Source of the DNA: Owenia fusiformis
Taxonomy: Eukaryota; Annelida; Polychaeta; Sabellida; Oweniidae
Assembly: GCA_903813345.2 (NCBI GenBank)
Contig: CAIIXF020000006.1
Location: 27,351,936-27,411,935 of the forward strand
Reading direction: 5' to 3'
Length of the DNA: 60,000 nucleotides
This document shows, one piece after another, positions 23,720-36,252 of this stretch. Below the pieces are notes generated by a model that saw nothing but the letters and a program-made list of their open reading frames with translations, did not search any database and was not told the origin of the DNA. Position numbers and translations under genes: made by a program. How positions within the stretch are numbered: the first letter of the stretch is position 1; each line of letters starts with the position of its first letter.

Positions 23720-26700
23720 TTGGAAGCAATAACTTAAAGTATTAACACTGATTTACAAATATAAAATAAATGTTGCTATTTAATTTACAAATTGTCTATC
23801 TGAAATAAAGTATCTCATTTCAAAAATTACATTTTACAATGGTGTTTTTCTATTTTTTGACTCAAATAAAAGGAACAAATGGTTTTTTCCTTTATCAAAT
23901 AGTCAGGACTTATGATGATTTGCCTGAAATAATGATTTACATACATTATGTTGTGTTACTGTGGCAACAAAAGATGTTTAGACTCACCATACCAGATAAT
24001 AACATGTGTATTCATGACCCTTGTAAATATGATTCTGTCAAATTAAAATGAAATTGTTTGGAATGGTAATAACAAAAAAATGCCACGCCAACTGTGGTAA
24101 ATTGAGCAGTAGTTATCAAACCTGAGTCAAATATCCTGTATGTCATCCTATTCATCTATTTATCATTTTATCTTGTTGTAAACTCCTTAAATATGTATTA
24201 AGCTCAACTATGTGTTCATTTTGAAAAATTTAAAAATGACAACCTACCATCTGTTTGTAGGGAAACAGTAGATTAATCCTTAATTTTTATAATATTTGCA
24301 ATTAAATTATGTTGCCATGGTAACCAATTGACCAATCAAGATCAAACTACATGACCACTAACTATATATGGATGCATAGTCCCTGAAAATTTGAATGTGT
24401 TTGGAGGCACCCAACAGAAAATATAAATGCGTATCATAGTACCCCTCATAAAATAAGACCTGGGGGTACAAAGAGTGATTTTTACATGTTTTCCACTACT
24501 TAGATTTTTCTAGATTTTCGATATGTCTTTAAACTCATCAATATGCATTTGTTGCACTATGTTTAATAAGTATTGCAATTTTTCATTTATTTTTGATGTT
24601 TTTACTGGAGTATTGGCATCAAAAGAAGAAAGATTAATTCAAATACTTTTTGATTTTTATCTGTATGTTTATGCTTGAGCACACATGTAAGCATACCATC
24701 ATATAATGTAGGTTTAAGTCGGCTTGTTGCAAATTTTTGACAAAAGACACATGGGGCTGAATCTATGCATTGGTTCTGAATTCTCGTTTATTTAAAGATA
24801 CGTAAGACCTCTAAAATCTAATTTTAAATAAATTCACGCGTCGACCAAAAAGTACTTCAAAAAACACATTTTGAAACTAAAAAAAAGTCAAGTTCATACT
24901 TAATTTTGATAATATTGGGTAAAATTATAATATAAGCTAAAGTGTTTTAAATAAATTCATGATTTTTCGACCAAAATGTACTTTAAAAAACACTTTTAAA
25001 AAAGGTTTCAAGCACATCCTACATTTTGTACTGAATCATTCCTCGAAAAGGTGTTATTTCAACCTTTGCACAAGACACGCCCGGTGATCGTACAAAAATG
25101 ATGGAGGGGAAACGCAGCATCGAGTGTGATGTATAGGAAAGAACAAAATATTTGAGTTAAAAATTCTTAGTACTATAAAATAACGTGACCCCCGCTAAAA
25201 ATCTGGCTACCCTATCCACTTGACGCGAACTACTAGACGCAAAACACATACATCCAGCCTATTGACCTGATGCAGGCTAATTTACGACGTCTTCGTACCT
25301 CGAAAACAATATTGTTGAATCTGCCAATACAACAAGTTGTATATTAAAAGTAAGATAAAACCCTAATTAACATATTTTTTTTATCTTGACGTGTTTACTG
25401 GCCTCATAGACTTGACATTCTCGGTCTGCCCATGACATTGTCAAACGACAGTTGAGTCTGCACTTAGCTTGAAACAAGAGGGGTTAAAAGAAATTCACGC
25501 GTACATAGTCCATTTGTCATTATCTTAACGTATGAATATTTAAAAACATATGATGTTTTTTCTGTGCAAATACTATCGTTAGGGTTTATTGGAATGATTT
25601 AGCTGGGTTGCCAAAAAATTAACGTTGGGGAAAATTTTTGTATCTATCACCATGGTAACATACCAAGTACATCGTGGTATCCCGACACTAAGTCAATAGT
25701 CAACGCCATGTTAAGCCAATGCACCACTCCCTAATTAGCCGATATACTTTTTTCCCCAAACTAACTTTTTGTCCAACCCAGTTAAATTACTTCAGAAAAC
25801 CCTTGTTATTATAAATAAACCATAAAACACCAATTCATAGATTCACTATAGTATGTATAGGGGTGACAAATGGACTAACATGTAGCTTGGGCAAATTGTT
25901 TTTGTTTTTTCATTTCTCATTTATTCCTTATATAATATCTAAAAATACAATACAATATTATTGCCTACGTTTTTCAACATTGTCGGCAATATACAAAACA
26001 TATCAAACTGGAAATAATGGAAATACAATAGATTAGGTCCATAATTTGGATGGTCATGGTGAGAAATGTTAGAGGCCTTCGGGGGGGTTGTTTAATCTAA
26101 AATATCAGTTCATTCTCCATTAAGATTTCTGTCTCCAAATAATGAAAATTGAATTTTTTCATTGGAGTTTAAGTTTTGGAAACAGTTGAGAAATCCTATG
26201 GTTTTTTGGCAAATTTTGTGTCAGGATTCCAGCCGATTCGAACACTGTATTTCATATAACTACACTGCATTGTATTATCAACAATAATTCAGCCAAGGCC
26301 TTTGTTTGATGATTGTCAAGGTGACAATCTGACTCTACAAGATGAAATTGATGCTTTGCCAACTTGGCTCTTGCAAAAAGTTCATTGAAAATATGTTCTT
26401 TTAGATTACGAAGAAAATATTTAATAATCCGAACACAGCATTTGATATAGCTGCACTGCATTATATAACCAATCACCGCACCCAGCAATTCCTGGATTTA
26501 AATCAAAATATTTCAAAATGCCATGCATTATTTAGTTATAACGTTTTGGGCCCAATCTGTAAAAATAGAAATGATACTACGGTAACTCCAGGCTGTTTCT
26601 CCGACTTCAGCCCTAATTTAGTCTGGGTATGATTATAGACGTCGTTCAATATTCTTCGGGCTTTCGGGCTGAATTATGCATATTAACATTTTGAATTATT

Positions 26701-27069
26701 TTTTCAATATAGGTGATGCAAATGGTATCATCAATGAATCGTTTTTATATGAGAATGAAATATGCTAAAATTATTGTAGTTTTTCGAAAAATGGGTCTTG
26801 ATTAAAACATTTTTAGATTGGACTGTCACCGTAAGTGGTCAACTGTCAATAGGGGGGCGTATTTTTGTTCTTCGTGTGACTTACTGTGGCTTCGGCTAAA
26901 ATCATTTTGCCCCTAGTTAGATAAACTGATCAGTTGTTTATATAACAACCACCAATGCCTGGTCGAATTCATGGAGCTATGAAAAAAAGTTTTGATTTTC
27001 ACCAAAAATCTGCTGAAAACTAGCAGTTATGTCTAAGAATATATTATCATCACAAAATCTCATGATATG
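23720..27069. other. Gene-poor stretch
   Basis: No exon chain or RNA gene is supported. A diverged direct repeat of about 120 bp lies at about 24825-25010 (CGACCAAAAAGTACTTCAAA against CGACCAAAATGTACTTTAAA). A dispersed repeat related to those at 44540 and 54680 lies around 26215-26490. The remainder is AT-rich sequence with no visible structure. Confidence 0.45.
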
Positions 27070-27814
27070 TGTCATACGTGGTTTTTGCCACCTATTAATG
27101 ATTAATTTAATGTTTGAATTGTTTGGCTGTATAATATGAAATGCTTGGCTGTGACATGAAAATGCTTGGCTGTGAGAGATATTTAGATCGTCTAGTCTTA
27201 CCGTACTCGCAAATATGAATAACGAATATAAGTTACATAATACAATTACTTTATTATTGTGGAACCTTTAATCAACTGTGAACGTGTAAACAATAATATG
27301 TACGTTAAACCATTTCACTTTCGTTTACCTCGAATACAATGCTATATGTCTGTCAGACCAATGTTAAATTCGGCATCCTCGATTACCTAGTTTTCTCCAT
27401 TTCCTTTCCTCGGCTCCTTGACTTATTTTCCGACATCATGACGATTGTAAGTTTTCAGATTCTTTTCCGCTATCTTCCCACCATCTTTCCACTATCATTT
27501 TCTTCACCCTGATCTTACATTCATTCACAACTTATATACCATTTGAAACGTTAACAAAACGCATCTCATCATTGACTCTGATTGGTTACTTATTACATAG
27601 AGTTCTAAAGATAGAAATGATGTCATTGTCAGGATAATGCAAGAACAGACAAACGTTGGACCTTCGTCATGCACCTGGCTATAATTGATTACAGGAAAGC
27701 TGATTTTCATATTTAGATCCAGTCATATCAGGAGCATGTTTATAAACAGAACTGACCTCAGGATGTACCTAATAAATCTTGGGCTGTCAGCATTGTGAAA
27801 TACTGTTCTCAACA
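27070..27814 (-). repeat. 3' LTR
   Basis: This 745-bp LTR reads TGTTGAG...ATGACA on the minus strand. It matches the other LTR at a constant offset of 9533 with no difference seen by eye. A TATA-like GGTATATAAG lies on the minus strand at 27540-27531 and an AATAAA at 27255-27250, which would place the U3/R border about 300 bp into the LTR. A 61-codon frame inside it is repeated in the other LTR and is not a gene. Confidence 0.93.
27531..27540 (-). promoter_or_regulatory. TATA-like box of the 3' LTR
   Basis: GGTATATAAG on the minus strand, 274 bp into the LTR; the same box is at 37064-37073 in the 5' LTR, where it would drive element transcription. Confidence 0.5.
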
Positions 27815-27831
27815 CTCGCCCCTCCTCTGGG
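27815..27831 (-). other. Polypurine tract
   Basis: The minus strand reads CCCAGAGGAGGGGCGAG directly before the 3' LTR. This purine-rich run is in the right place to prime plus-strand synthesis, and it fixes the LTR edge at TGTTGAG. Confidence 0.8.
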
Positions 27832-30747
27832 AAAATTCTCCCCTGAGAATTATTACATAGCTTCATAACGATACATTTTCTAATGCTGGTTTGACGACGT
27901 ACGAAAGTAATATGTTCACCCTTAAGTATATGACGTACAATATTTTTAAAATTCACAGTTTCTATGACCATTACAATAATTTGGTAACTCATGCGTGATC
28001 TTGGCAATTAAATACATGTACATGCAGTAACACAGTTATGACGTGTGTTTTTATTTAACCTAACAGTCATTGATAACTTTCTTCATTAATATGTATAGAA
28101 AAGTCCATCCTGCTACCAATCAACAGGATTATGTTCAGTTATCTAAACTTTATTCATCATTCGGGTCACATAATTGTGATCTCATCTGGATCAGGCGCAA
28201 ATGTTCATTCTTGTATCAATCTTGATGCTTCATCTGTCAGTAGAATGTTCTGCGAATCTTGTAGCACATCTTATCGTCCACGTGTTCAAATATTTTTCGT
28301 ATATCAATGTTCTGTTTTATAGTCACTTTTAGAATTGTGACTCATTGTCTGGCATTTGGGAGAATATCGTTCCATATATCTCTGATTGTGTCATTTTGTC
28401 ATTCAGCATTTTGAGATGGCAATTCTCTGTTCGATTCGACCTCGTCTATAGATGGCATGACTGTTGCCCTGTTTTGGGTACCTGAAACTAGAAACTTGAA
28501 GCAACCCTCGAATAAATCGTAGCGCGTAGTAGATCTTCTCTCTTTGGGGATGGTCAGAATTTCGGCACTTTTTGTTTCTTTGGCAAAATTGTAATAAAGT
28601 ATCGCAGTCTGTATCACTGGCATCGATGTTGTTTGTGATGCCTCTCCATTCACTTACACAGGCTCCCAGCCTTTTTCGGACATACTGTACCCCAGATCTC
28701 TGAGGGAGACAATTTAGGGACCAACTAACCTCAACGTACGATGTTCTCGTTGAAAAGGGGATTTAAAAAAAATGATTGGGGCAATTGGGACATATATTTG
28801 TTTTCAAAAGGGGGATAAGAAAAATTGGACACTGGGTAAGTGCATTTCATAAATGGGTCGACCCTGCCAAAACTTGGCACACAAAAAAAACATAAAAAAT
28901 TTGGAATATTTACATTTTTTTTGAATTGGGATTTGGTTATACATGTAACTTGGTATACCAAAATCATCTTAGCTGTAGATGTTTAAAAAAAAAGAGGGCG
29001 TTTATAATTGAGATTATATGTATAATTGTATTATTTTTTAATTTAACGTTGCAACATTTTACAGATTTGGAAAAAAATTACAAAGTGGAATCTCATTCTA
29101 AAATTTGTTTATTTCGCGAGCTCGCATAAAGATAGAAAAGGGAAAGAATTCCTCGTCGGGGATATCGAACACAAAAAATTTAATAATGTTTTTCCAACCA
29201 TAGATAAATTGAAACCAACTGCTTTGAGTAAGCATAGAACAACATTGAACATTATCCTAATTACACCTAAACAGGTCAACCAGGTCAGTAAGTTACTGTC
29301 ATACAACACAATAGCCATTACGTAATGAAAGTGAGCACTCCCAAATTCATGAATGAGCTTGGAAGTACAAGTATTTCTTAGAGACTAGTTAAACCATCCT
29401 ATGATTTCGAAATGATGCAGAAATATCAAACGGAACACCTGTGTATAAATGCAACATCAGTCACCTTATAGACATTTGTCAAAATGTTTTGAATTTAAGA
29501 TTTTCTCAGCTACGTACTAATATTTGCTGATTTTGTTAGTACCCTGGCCAGGCTAATAATCTAAATGTTAATCAACTAATATCTCATGCTTTAGTAATTC
29601 ACGCATATTATTTTGAATATCATAATTATACTGTACCTTTTATAGTACTCTTTTATTCTTAAATCGGTTTAAGCACTATGTTAATATACGCGATTTTTTT
29701 TATATCAAGGTATTTTCTATTCCAATATAAATAGAGAGCTCTAACGCGATACGTGTTGGTAATTTGAATCAATATCATATGATATGATATAATAATTCCT
29801 ACCAATCATAGTATTTGTATTCTGACGTAATGTAAAACACATTGTTTTGAATACAGTAATGTTAAGTAAGTGCGGCAATCGTGGACGTGAAGATTCGTCG
29901 AATAATCTTTTTGTCCTGCTTCATTTACATAACATTTCAGCGAATTTCAAGGGTAGCAATCCCTCTAAAAATATAGATACTCATAAATGACTAGAATTAT
30001 CATTTACTTGTATAGATTTTCTTTTTTTTGTATGTATGTATTGTATATTATGTACAAATCGTAGAACAACCTGTACATATCATTTATAAGGCTAATCCAG
30101 ATAGAATTACATAATGTAATGGTTATCTTTAATTTGCCTACCACACTTCCACATCTTGATAAGACATTTTGATTAATGACCCCCATATGGCAGCTTCAGC
30201 TATGTATCCTCTCTGACCTACAAAGTAACTAGAGATGTCCAGTTATTCTAGGCAGCAAATATAACCATAACAGCGATTATCGTAACCTGTACCAAACAAG
30301 TATATTAAATTAACAAGACATATAACACGAGATAGCCCTGCTCCTCATTTTCTGGTACCGCCTAAAATAATGTTTGGTTATTAATTATTTTACGTCAACA
30401 ATACAGTATTTGGGTGTTGATATCAAGACTGTAATTAAAAACAAAGGTGTTAGCCTCCCCCTATATTGGAAATGATGTAATTGTTTTTCTTTCATTTCAA
30501 TAAATTATCCAATCATCCACGCACCTTTTGACTTCATAACACTCAAAATATCAACACCTGTGATTTTATTCCTTAATTGTGTTTTCAATTTATTTTTTAT
30601 ATTTATATTGTATCGTTTGATGACATTTTGTTTGGCATTAATCAAATTATTTTGCACAATTTACCAAGTAACAAGATATAGTCTCGCAATTTTTCCAATA
30701 TTACACCAGTTGTTTTCTCAAAAATCGCTGACGTTGATGCTACATAT
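27832..30747 (-). other. Long region between pol and the 3' LTR, no clear gene
   Basis: About 2.9 kb lies between the polyprotein stop and the polypurine tract, which is long for a Ty3/gypsy element without env. Minus-strand frames reach only 84-94 codons (for example 28653-28399) and show no signal peptide, furin-like site or membrane segment to support an envelope gene. It may be an extended 3' untranslated region, captured host DNA or a decayed extra gene. Confidence 0.5.
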
Positions 30748-33700
30748 TTAATTACGTTTACGTGACAACGATTTGGGTTTACCTGACATTTGAATGGTGT
30801 TTTTATTAACATGCGTTTGCAAATCTGGAGTTAAATCTTCGTATTTCACCCATGAATTTTCATCTTCAGGATAGTTACGCCAACTCACAAAGTACCAACG
30901 ATTTCCCTTGGAATCAAATTTACCTTTGAGAATCTTTTCTATTTCGAAAAACTGGTCATCAGACTCGGGTTCTGACAACTCAGTGTCACTTTCTGATGAA
31001 ACAGGTGACCTTAATTTGGTTGATTTTTTCGTGTGTTTTGTTGTGCATGTTTTCTTCTGACTTGATTTTTGTTTTGTATTGCTTCGTTTGGATGAACCAT
31101 TGTTCATGTTTTTGTCTTTGTCTTTGTCTTCATCACAGTTACTGCTATTGCCAGGTGCTGGTTCTTCCATCAGAAAACTGTCTTGTGGTAAGTCATTTAT
31201 GTCAACTTCAAAATTGTCGTCAATTTCCTCATCCTCTTCATCATCCTGGGGTCGGATTATTCTCTCCGCTACCCTCTTCAATCTGTTGATATGTATTTTG
31301 TTTTTCATTGGCACTCCATCACTGAGTCTGCGTAATCTTGCATTCAAGTTCTTGTTTGACATTTCATAGATAATGTATGGGCCATGGTAGCTGAATGCCA
31401 ATTTCTTTGATAAGCCTGGTGTCACGCGTGGAACATGTAAATATACAATGTCTCCACATGCAAAATCAGATCGTTTGTTTTCATTTTTCTTATCATAATA
31501 CTCCTTCATTTGCTGTTTCTGCTGAGTTAAAGCATCTTTAGCACTCTGCTCAGCATCTGCAACACTTTTCATAATTCTTGCAAGATGCTGTTGAACATTA
31601 TTTGAGACATTATCAGGAATTATGTAATTTGTGTCAATTACCATTCTTGGTAGTCTGCCAAACATCATCACTGCTGGAATTTGGTTTGTGGATGCATGTA
31701 CTGATGAGTTGTATGCTTGACAGATTGCAGGAAGAGCCAGATCCCAGTTCTTTTGCTGCTTGTCAACATACATCGCCATCATGTTGCATAACACCTTGTT
31801 CCGCACTTCTACCTGCCCATTACAAGCCGGGTGATAGCTTGAGGTGCGTTTTCGTTGACAATTAAACATCAAGCATAGTTGTGACACAAGATTTGATAAA
31901 AAGTTTTGGCCTTGATCGCTCAATAAACTCATTGGAACACCAAAAATACAGAAAACCCGGTCAAACAATAACTGAGCTATTGTCTCTGCTGATTGATTCG
32001 CAGAGGGTAAGGCAACACAATATTTTGATAAATGGTCAGTAAAGCTAACGATGTACTTGTTTCCCTGACTTGATGTTGTCAATGGTCCCAGAACGTCAAT
32101 AGCACACATACAAAATATGGCATCGGGAATAGGCATAGGTAGCAATTTCCCAGTTCCTCCGGTGCCCGGCTTTCGCCCATTACACGACACACATGATTTG
32201 ATCCAGTTGTCTACTGTTTTGTTCATGAATGGCCAATAGAATCTTTCTTTGATTCTCGCAAGTGTTCTCTGCAGCCCAAAGTGGCCTCCTTCAACATCGT
32301 CATGCATACTCGTCAACGCCATGTCAACCAACGTTAATGGAAGTACTAACTGTTGTATCATCTTGGCTTGTTTTCTTGAGTTGTCTTGATGCCAATGATA
32401 TAAGACACCTCTCTGCATTATGAAGTCTGCTGACGTCAGTAGGATTCGCCTGGCTTGTTTGGTGTCATTAGGTAGGAGATCATCCTCAATGTACTTAATG
32501 ATATTGGTACAAAAAGCATCTTCTCTTTGTAATTTCGCAACTCGTCTCAAATTAGACTGTAGTTGAGGAGATAATATATCTTTCATTTCTTTACCTTGAT
32601 CCTCATGGACATCCAGTGATTCTTCAGTTTGCCTACTATCTGATGTTTTCGCTTCATTCAATGGCACTTGTGGTGCACGTGTACGAATTGACCTCATTGG
32701 TGGTGTATCTGGTTTTATTTGACCCATCTTGCTTCTACTTCCTTTGGTTGTATTTCCTTGTTGAATGTTGACATCCATTGGAAACATCCTCAGTTCTTCA
32801 TCCACTTGTTGTTGCAATACTTGATCACTGGGAGGTGGGTATTCTCTGCGACTAAGTCCATCAGCTAACCCATTTATCCTGCCAGGTCGATACTTTATTT
32901 CAAAGTTGAAGTTCTGGAGGTATAGAGACCACCTTGCTCTTCTTGACCCGATCAGTTGTTTCTGATTAAAAAACCATTTCAAACTCTCGTGATCTGTGAT
33001 TATTGTGAATTTGGAATTTTCAAGATATTGTCTCCAATACTTGATTGACCAGACAACTGCAAGTCCCTCTAAATCGGTTGTACAGTAGTTCTTCTCTGCA
33101 GCAGACAATGACCTGCCTGCGTATGCAATGATTTTTTCCTCACCTTGAATGTTCTGTGATAGACACGCTCCTATGCCCTGTTTGCTCGCATCAGTAGTTA
33201 GTGTGAAAGGTGCTTCAAAATTTGGATATGCTAATACTGTCTTACTACATAATGTATCTTTCAGATATTGAAAAGCTTTCTGTTGATCCATGCCCCATAC
33301 AAATGGTGTATCTTTCTGAGTGAGCATGGTCAATGGCCTCGAGTGTGTTGAATATCCTTTGATATACCTGCGATAAAATCCAGACACTCCCAGAAATTGT
33401 CTGATTTGCTTAACATTCTTGGGTGTTGGATAATTCTTCACACATTCCACCTTAGCTGGATCTGGACTAGAACCTGAACGATCGATTATATGACCTAAAT
33501 ATTTGAGCTCTTTTTGTGCCCATTGACATTTTGAACCTTTGATTTTCAGGCCAGCATCTTGTATGCGTGACAACACTGCGTCAATATGTTGTAAATGTAG
33601 GTCAAATGTTGGACTATGAACCACGATATCATCTAAATACACTAATGCGCATGTCCAATTCAAGTTTTGCAAAACTGACGTCATGAGGCGTTGAAAAGAA

Positions 33701-36252
33701 GCTGCAGAACCTCTAAGACCCATGCCTGTACGCTTCATTTGGAATGACCCTTCATGCGTGACAAAAGCAGTTTTCTCTCTATCTTCCTTTGCTAAACTTT
33801 GTTGATGATATGCGTTTGCGAGGTCAATGCTTGTAAAGTATTGTGGTGCTTGGGAGCCAATTGATTCTATGTATTCATTGATAAGAGGCATTGGAAAAGA
33901 TGTTTCCACTGTTTGGGCATTTAATTTTCTCCAGTCTACACAGAATCGAAATTGTTGTGGTTCATTGGGTTTTGTGGATGGCTTTTTAACTAATATCACA
34001 GGTGCACCCCACATGCTTGTGCTTGGTTCAATGATGTCTTGGTCTAACATATCTTTGACCTGTCTTGAAATTTCATGTCTTTTATCAGGTGAAACTCGAT
34101 ATGGACGTTGTTTATATGGTTTACTTCCTGGCACGAGAGGAATAGTATGCTCTATTATGTCTGTAAATCCAACTTTGCCGTCTGGACCAAGGAATGCCCC
34201 CTTGTGTCTATCAAGCACTTCTAACAGTTGGCATTTTTCTTCCTCATTCAGTTCAGTCTTTGTGAAATTAAATTTAAATGGGTTATTGGTTTGTGGTTTA
34301 CCTGTTGTTGTATTAATATTGTTCATTTGACCACAGCGCCATGTTGAGTTACTTGTACTACCGTTAGTGTATTTGCCTTGTGTATGAGTGAAGTATTTTG
34401 TATTTTGATTTTTGGTATGATTCATTTTACTTTTCAGCCATTTTGAGTTACTTGAACTGTTGTTACCGTCATTGTTTAATGTCCGGTATACAGGTTCACT
34501 TTGAGTCGTTTTGCCCTTCTGGTATGATCTTGTGTTCTTAGAACATCTGTTTGACATGTGGTCTCTTTCTTGTTTAGAATTATTTATCTGCTTGTTTTGG
34601 CCTGCTGATAGACTAACCAGTTCCGTATCACTAGTCAAACATGTGAATTTGCCCAGTTTAGTAGACTTGTAAATAATTTTTTCATTTTCTGTAATATTCA
34701 TGATTTTTATTGGGACGCGGTCATTTTGTAAACAAGACACTGATGAAGCAACTACTACCGGTAATTTCAAATTAATTCTACTGCACTCTCCTATGACACC
34801 ATTTGGAAATTTGTCTCGGGTTTTCACTAAACACGCAACTTCGGACTTTGGAGGAATAACTATATCTCTATCGGCAAACAGAGTTGATTGTTCTGGTATT
34901 GGGCATTGTATCTTTTTGGATTTGAAATCAATTGTAACTTCATAAGCTGACAAAAAGTCGACCCCGATAATGATATCGTGATCTAAGTTATCTATGACTT
35001 GCAATTTTATTTGAGCTGTCCTATCCCCAATATCAATTGTTGTGTATATTTCTCCAATTATTTGTAAGGAATCGCCATTTGCGGTCACACATTTCTTTAC
35101 ACTTGAGTTTTGCATTTGAGTCACAAGTTCAGGAAATCGTTTCAACACATTGTAATTTATTGCACATATTTGAGCACCAGTGTCTACCAAAGCCCTAAAA
35201 TCATGTCCAGCAAAAGACACATTGATGAGATTATCTCTGAAAATTTGGCTGGTCAAAATAGGAGCGCATGTGGAAATTTGAATCGGCTTCTTGACTGAGT
35301 TTGATTTCCTCATTCTTTGTTTATTTTGTGTTTGTATGTTTTGATTCTTATGCTGTCCTGCCAGTGCCAACCTACTGTATACACCATTTGAGACATGACC
35401 TCGTCTGTATTTAAAGTGACCTTTTGATCCCTGGTTCTGAATGTTGTGATGATTTGAGGAATGATTATGACCTTCTTGCCAGCTGTTTCTTCCTGCCGAC
35501 CTAGTTTGAACTTTCGAAGTTGAATTACAACTTAAAGCACTGTGACTCTGATCATTGTAAAATACATCTTTTGCATTAGTTGACATTGAAACTTTTGGAT
35601 ATATACCAGCAGGACTAGAATGACAACCTCTGTTACATTGGCAATACACAGCAAAACCTGACAACTGGTCATCGTTAGATGTGTATGCAATTCTTGATTC
35701 GGGTTTGTTGATATTTTGTTTTAAAATGCTAACCTCAGTTGAGAGCGATGCCAGCACTGATTGTTGTTGTTGAATTATTTCAAGCAGTTTAGATTCATTA
35801 ACCATTGCATTTTCACTTGATAATTTTTGTATATCTGGTTTGATATTATCTACTAATTCTCCTAATATTGCGTACTGTTCAGCTAATTGCATACTGTTTG
35901 GATTTCTGGCAACAACAAACTTTTTGATATTTGATTTTAATCCCCTGACAAAAATTCTCAACTTTTCATTTGGCGTAATTTCTAATTTTGAGCATTGCAT
36001 GTTTATGTCATTAATGTAATCTTCAACGTTTTCATTAACCTGTTGAAAACGGTCTAAAAGAGCTTCCTCTCTAGCCCAACGAGGTGTTTGATTGGCAAAT
36101 TTGTCAATAAATGCTGATTTCAACGATTTCCAATTGCTACTGATATCAACTGGTAAATCATCATACCATACCTCTGCGTTAGAACCAAGAAATATTTTGA
36201 GGAATGTACATTTTTCTGAATCTTGCCACTTAGAAAATTGTGCATATATCAT
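30748..36252 (-). CDS. Retrotransposon Gag-Pol polyprotein with chromodomain (1834 aa)
   Basis: This long open frame encodes, in order: part of a Gag capsid-like region (about residues 1-160); an aspartic protease with DTGA at 357-360; a reverse transcriptase with YLDD at 872-875; an RNase H with TTDAS, Asp 1021; an integrase with an HHCC zinc site (H1317, H1324, C1354, C1357) and catalytic D1386, D1446 and E1482 (35 residues between the last two); and a chromodomain at about 1769-1822 (FVSWRNYPEDENSWVKYEDL). The catalytic residues appear intact. No canonical CCHC knuckle follows Gag; only CQCNRGCHS is seen near residue 205. A chromodomain can steer integration toward histone-marked chromatin. 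The first Met is the first ATG after a TAG in this frame, and the capsid region seems to begin in a different frame upstream, so the true N-terminus is probably missing from this frame. Confidence 0.93.
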   Translation of the reverse strand: MIYAQFSKWQDSEKCTFLKIFLGSNAEVWYDDLPVDISSNWKSLKSAFIDKFANQTPRWAREEALLDRFQQVNENVEDYINDINMQCSKLEITPNEKLRIFVRGLKSNIKKFVVARNPNSMQLAEQYAILGELVDNIKPDIQKLSSENAMVNESKLLEIIQQQQSVLASLSTEVSILKQNINKPESRIAYTSNDDQLSGFAVYCQCNRGCHSSPAGIYPKVSMSTNAKDVFYNDQSHSALSCNSTSKVQTRSAGRNSWQEGHNHSSNHHNIQNQGSKGHFKYRRGHVSNGVYSRLALAGQHKNQNIQTQNKQRMRKSNSVKKPIQISTCAPILTSQIFRDNLINVSFAGHDFRALVDTGAQICAINYNVLKRFPELVTQMQNSSVKKCVTANGDSLQIIGEIYTTIDIGDRTAQIKLQVIDNLDHDIIIGVDFLSAYEVTIDFKSKKIQCPIPEQSTLFADRDIVIPPKSEVACLVKTRDKFPNGVIGECSRINLKLPVVVASSVSCLQNDRVPIKIMNITENEKIIYKSTKLGKFTCLTSDTELVSLSAGQNKQINNSKQERDHMSNRCSKNTRSYQKGKTTQSEPVYRTLNNDGNNSSSNSKWLKSKMNHTKNQNTKYFTHTQGKYTNGSTSNSTWRCGQMNNINTTTGKPQTNNPFKFNFTKTELNEEEKCQLLEVLDRHKGAFLGPDGKVGFTDIIEHTIPLVPGSKPYKQRPYRVSPDKRHEISRQVKDMLDQDIIEPSTSMWGAPVILVKKPSTKPNEPQQFRFCVDWRKLNAQTVETSFPMPLINEYIESIGSQAPQYFTSIDLANAYHQQSLAKEDREKTAFVTHEGSFQMKRTGMGLRGSAASFQRLMTSVLQNLNWTCALVYLDDIVVHSPTFDLHLQHIDAVLSRIQDAGLKIKGSKCQWAQKELKYLGHIIDRSGSSPDPAKVECVKNYPTPKNVKQIRQFLGVSGFYRRYIKGYSTHSRPLTMLTQKDTPFVWGMDQQKAFQYLKDTLCSKTVLAYPNFEAPFTLTTDASKQGIGACLSQNIQGEEKIIAYAGRSLSAAEKNYCTTDLEGLAVVWSIKYWRQYLENSKFTIITDHESLKWFFNQKQLIGSRRARWSLYLQNFNFEIKYRPGRINGLADGLSRREYPPPSDQVLQQQVDEELRMFPMDVNIQQGNTTKGSRSKMGQIKPDTPPMRSIRTRAPQVPLNEAKTSDSRQTEESLDVHEDQGKEMKDILSPQLQSNLRRVAKLQREDAFCTNIIKYIEDDLLPNDTKQARRILLTSADFIMQRGVLYHWHQDNSRKQAKMIQQLVLPLTLVDMALTSMHDDVEGGHFGLQRTLARIKERFYWPFMNKTVDNWIKSCVSCNGRKPGTGGTGKLLPMPIPDAIFCMCAIDVLGPLTTSSQGNKYIVSFTDHLSKYCVALPSANQSAETIAQLLFDRVFCIFGVPMSLLSDQGQNFLSNLVSQLCLMFNCQRKRTSSYHPACNGQVEVRNKVLCNMMAMYVDKQQKNWDLALPAICQAYNSSVHASTNQIPAVMMFGRLPRMVIDTNYIIPDNVSNNVQQHLARIMKSVADAEQSAKDALTQQKQQMKEYYDKKNENKRSDFACGDIVYLHVPRVTPGLSKKLAFSYHGPYIIYEMSNKNLNARLRRLSDGVPMKNKIHINRLKRVAERIIRPQDDEEDEEIDDNFEVDINDLPQDSFLMEEPAPGNSSNCDEDKDKDKNMNNGSSKRSNTKQKSSQKKTCTTKHTKKSTKLRSPVSSESDTELSEPESDDQFFEIEKILKGKFDSKGNRWYFVSWRNYPEDENSWVKYEDLTPDLQTHVNKNTIQMSGKPKSLSRKRN

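Noticed and set aside
27525-27710. 61-codon frame repeated exactly at 37058-37243
   Set aside because: It lies within the LTRs, is duplicated only because the LTRs are, and spans the TATA-like box.
28399-28653. 84-codon frame as a possible retrotransposon envelope or accessory gene
   Set aside because: There is no signal peptide, membrane segment or other envelope trait, and it is too short to support a call.
30996-34330. Plus-strand open frames of 95-167 codons
   Set aside because: They lie antisense to the gag-pol frame, which has clear catalytic motifs, so they are shadows.
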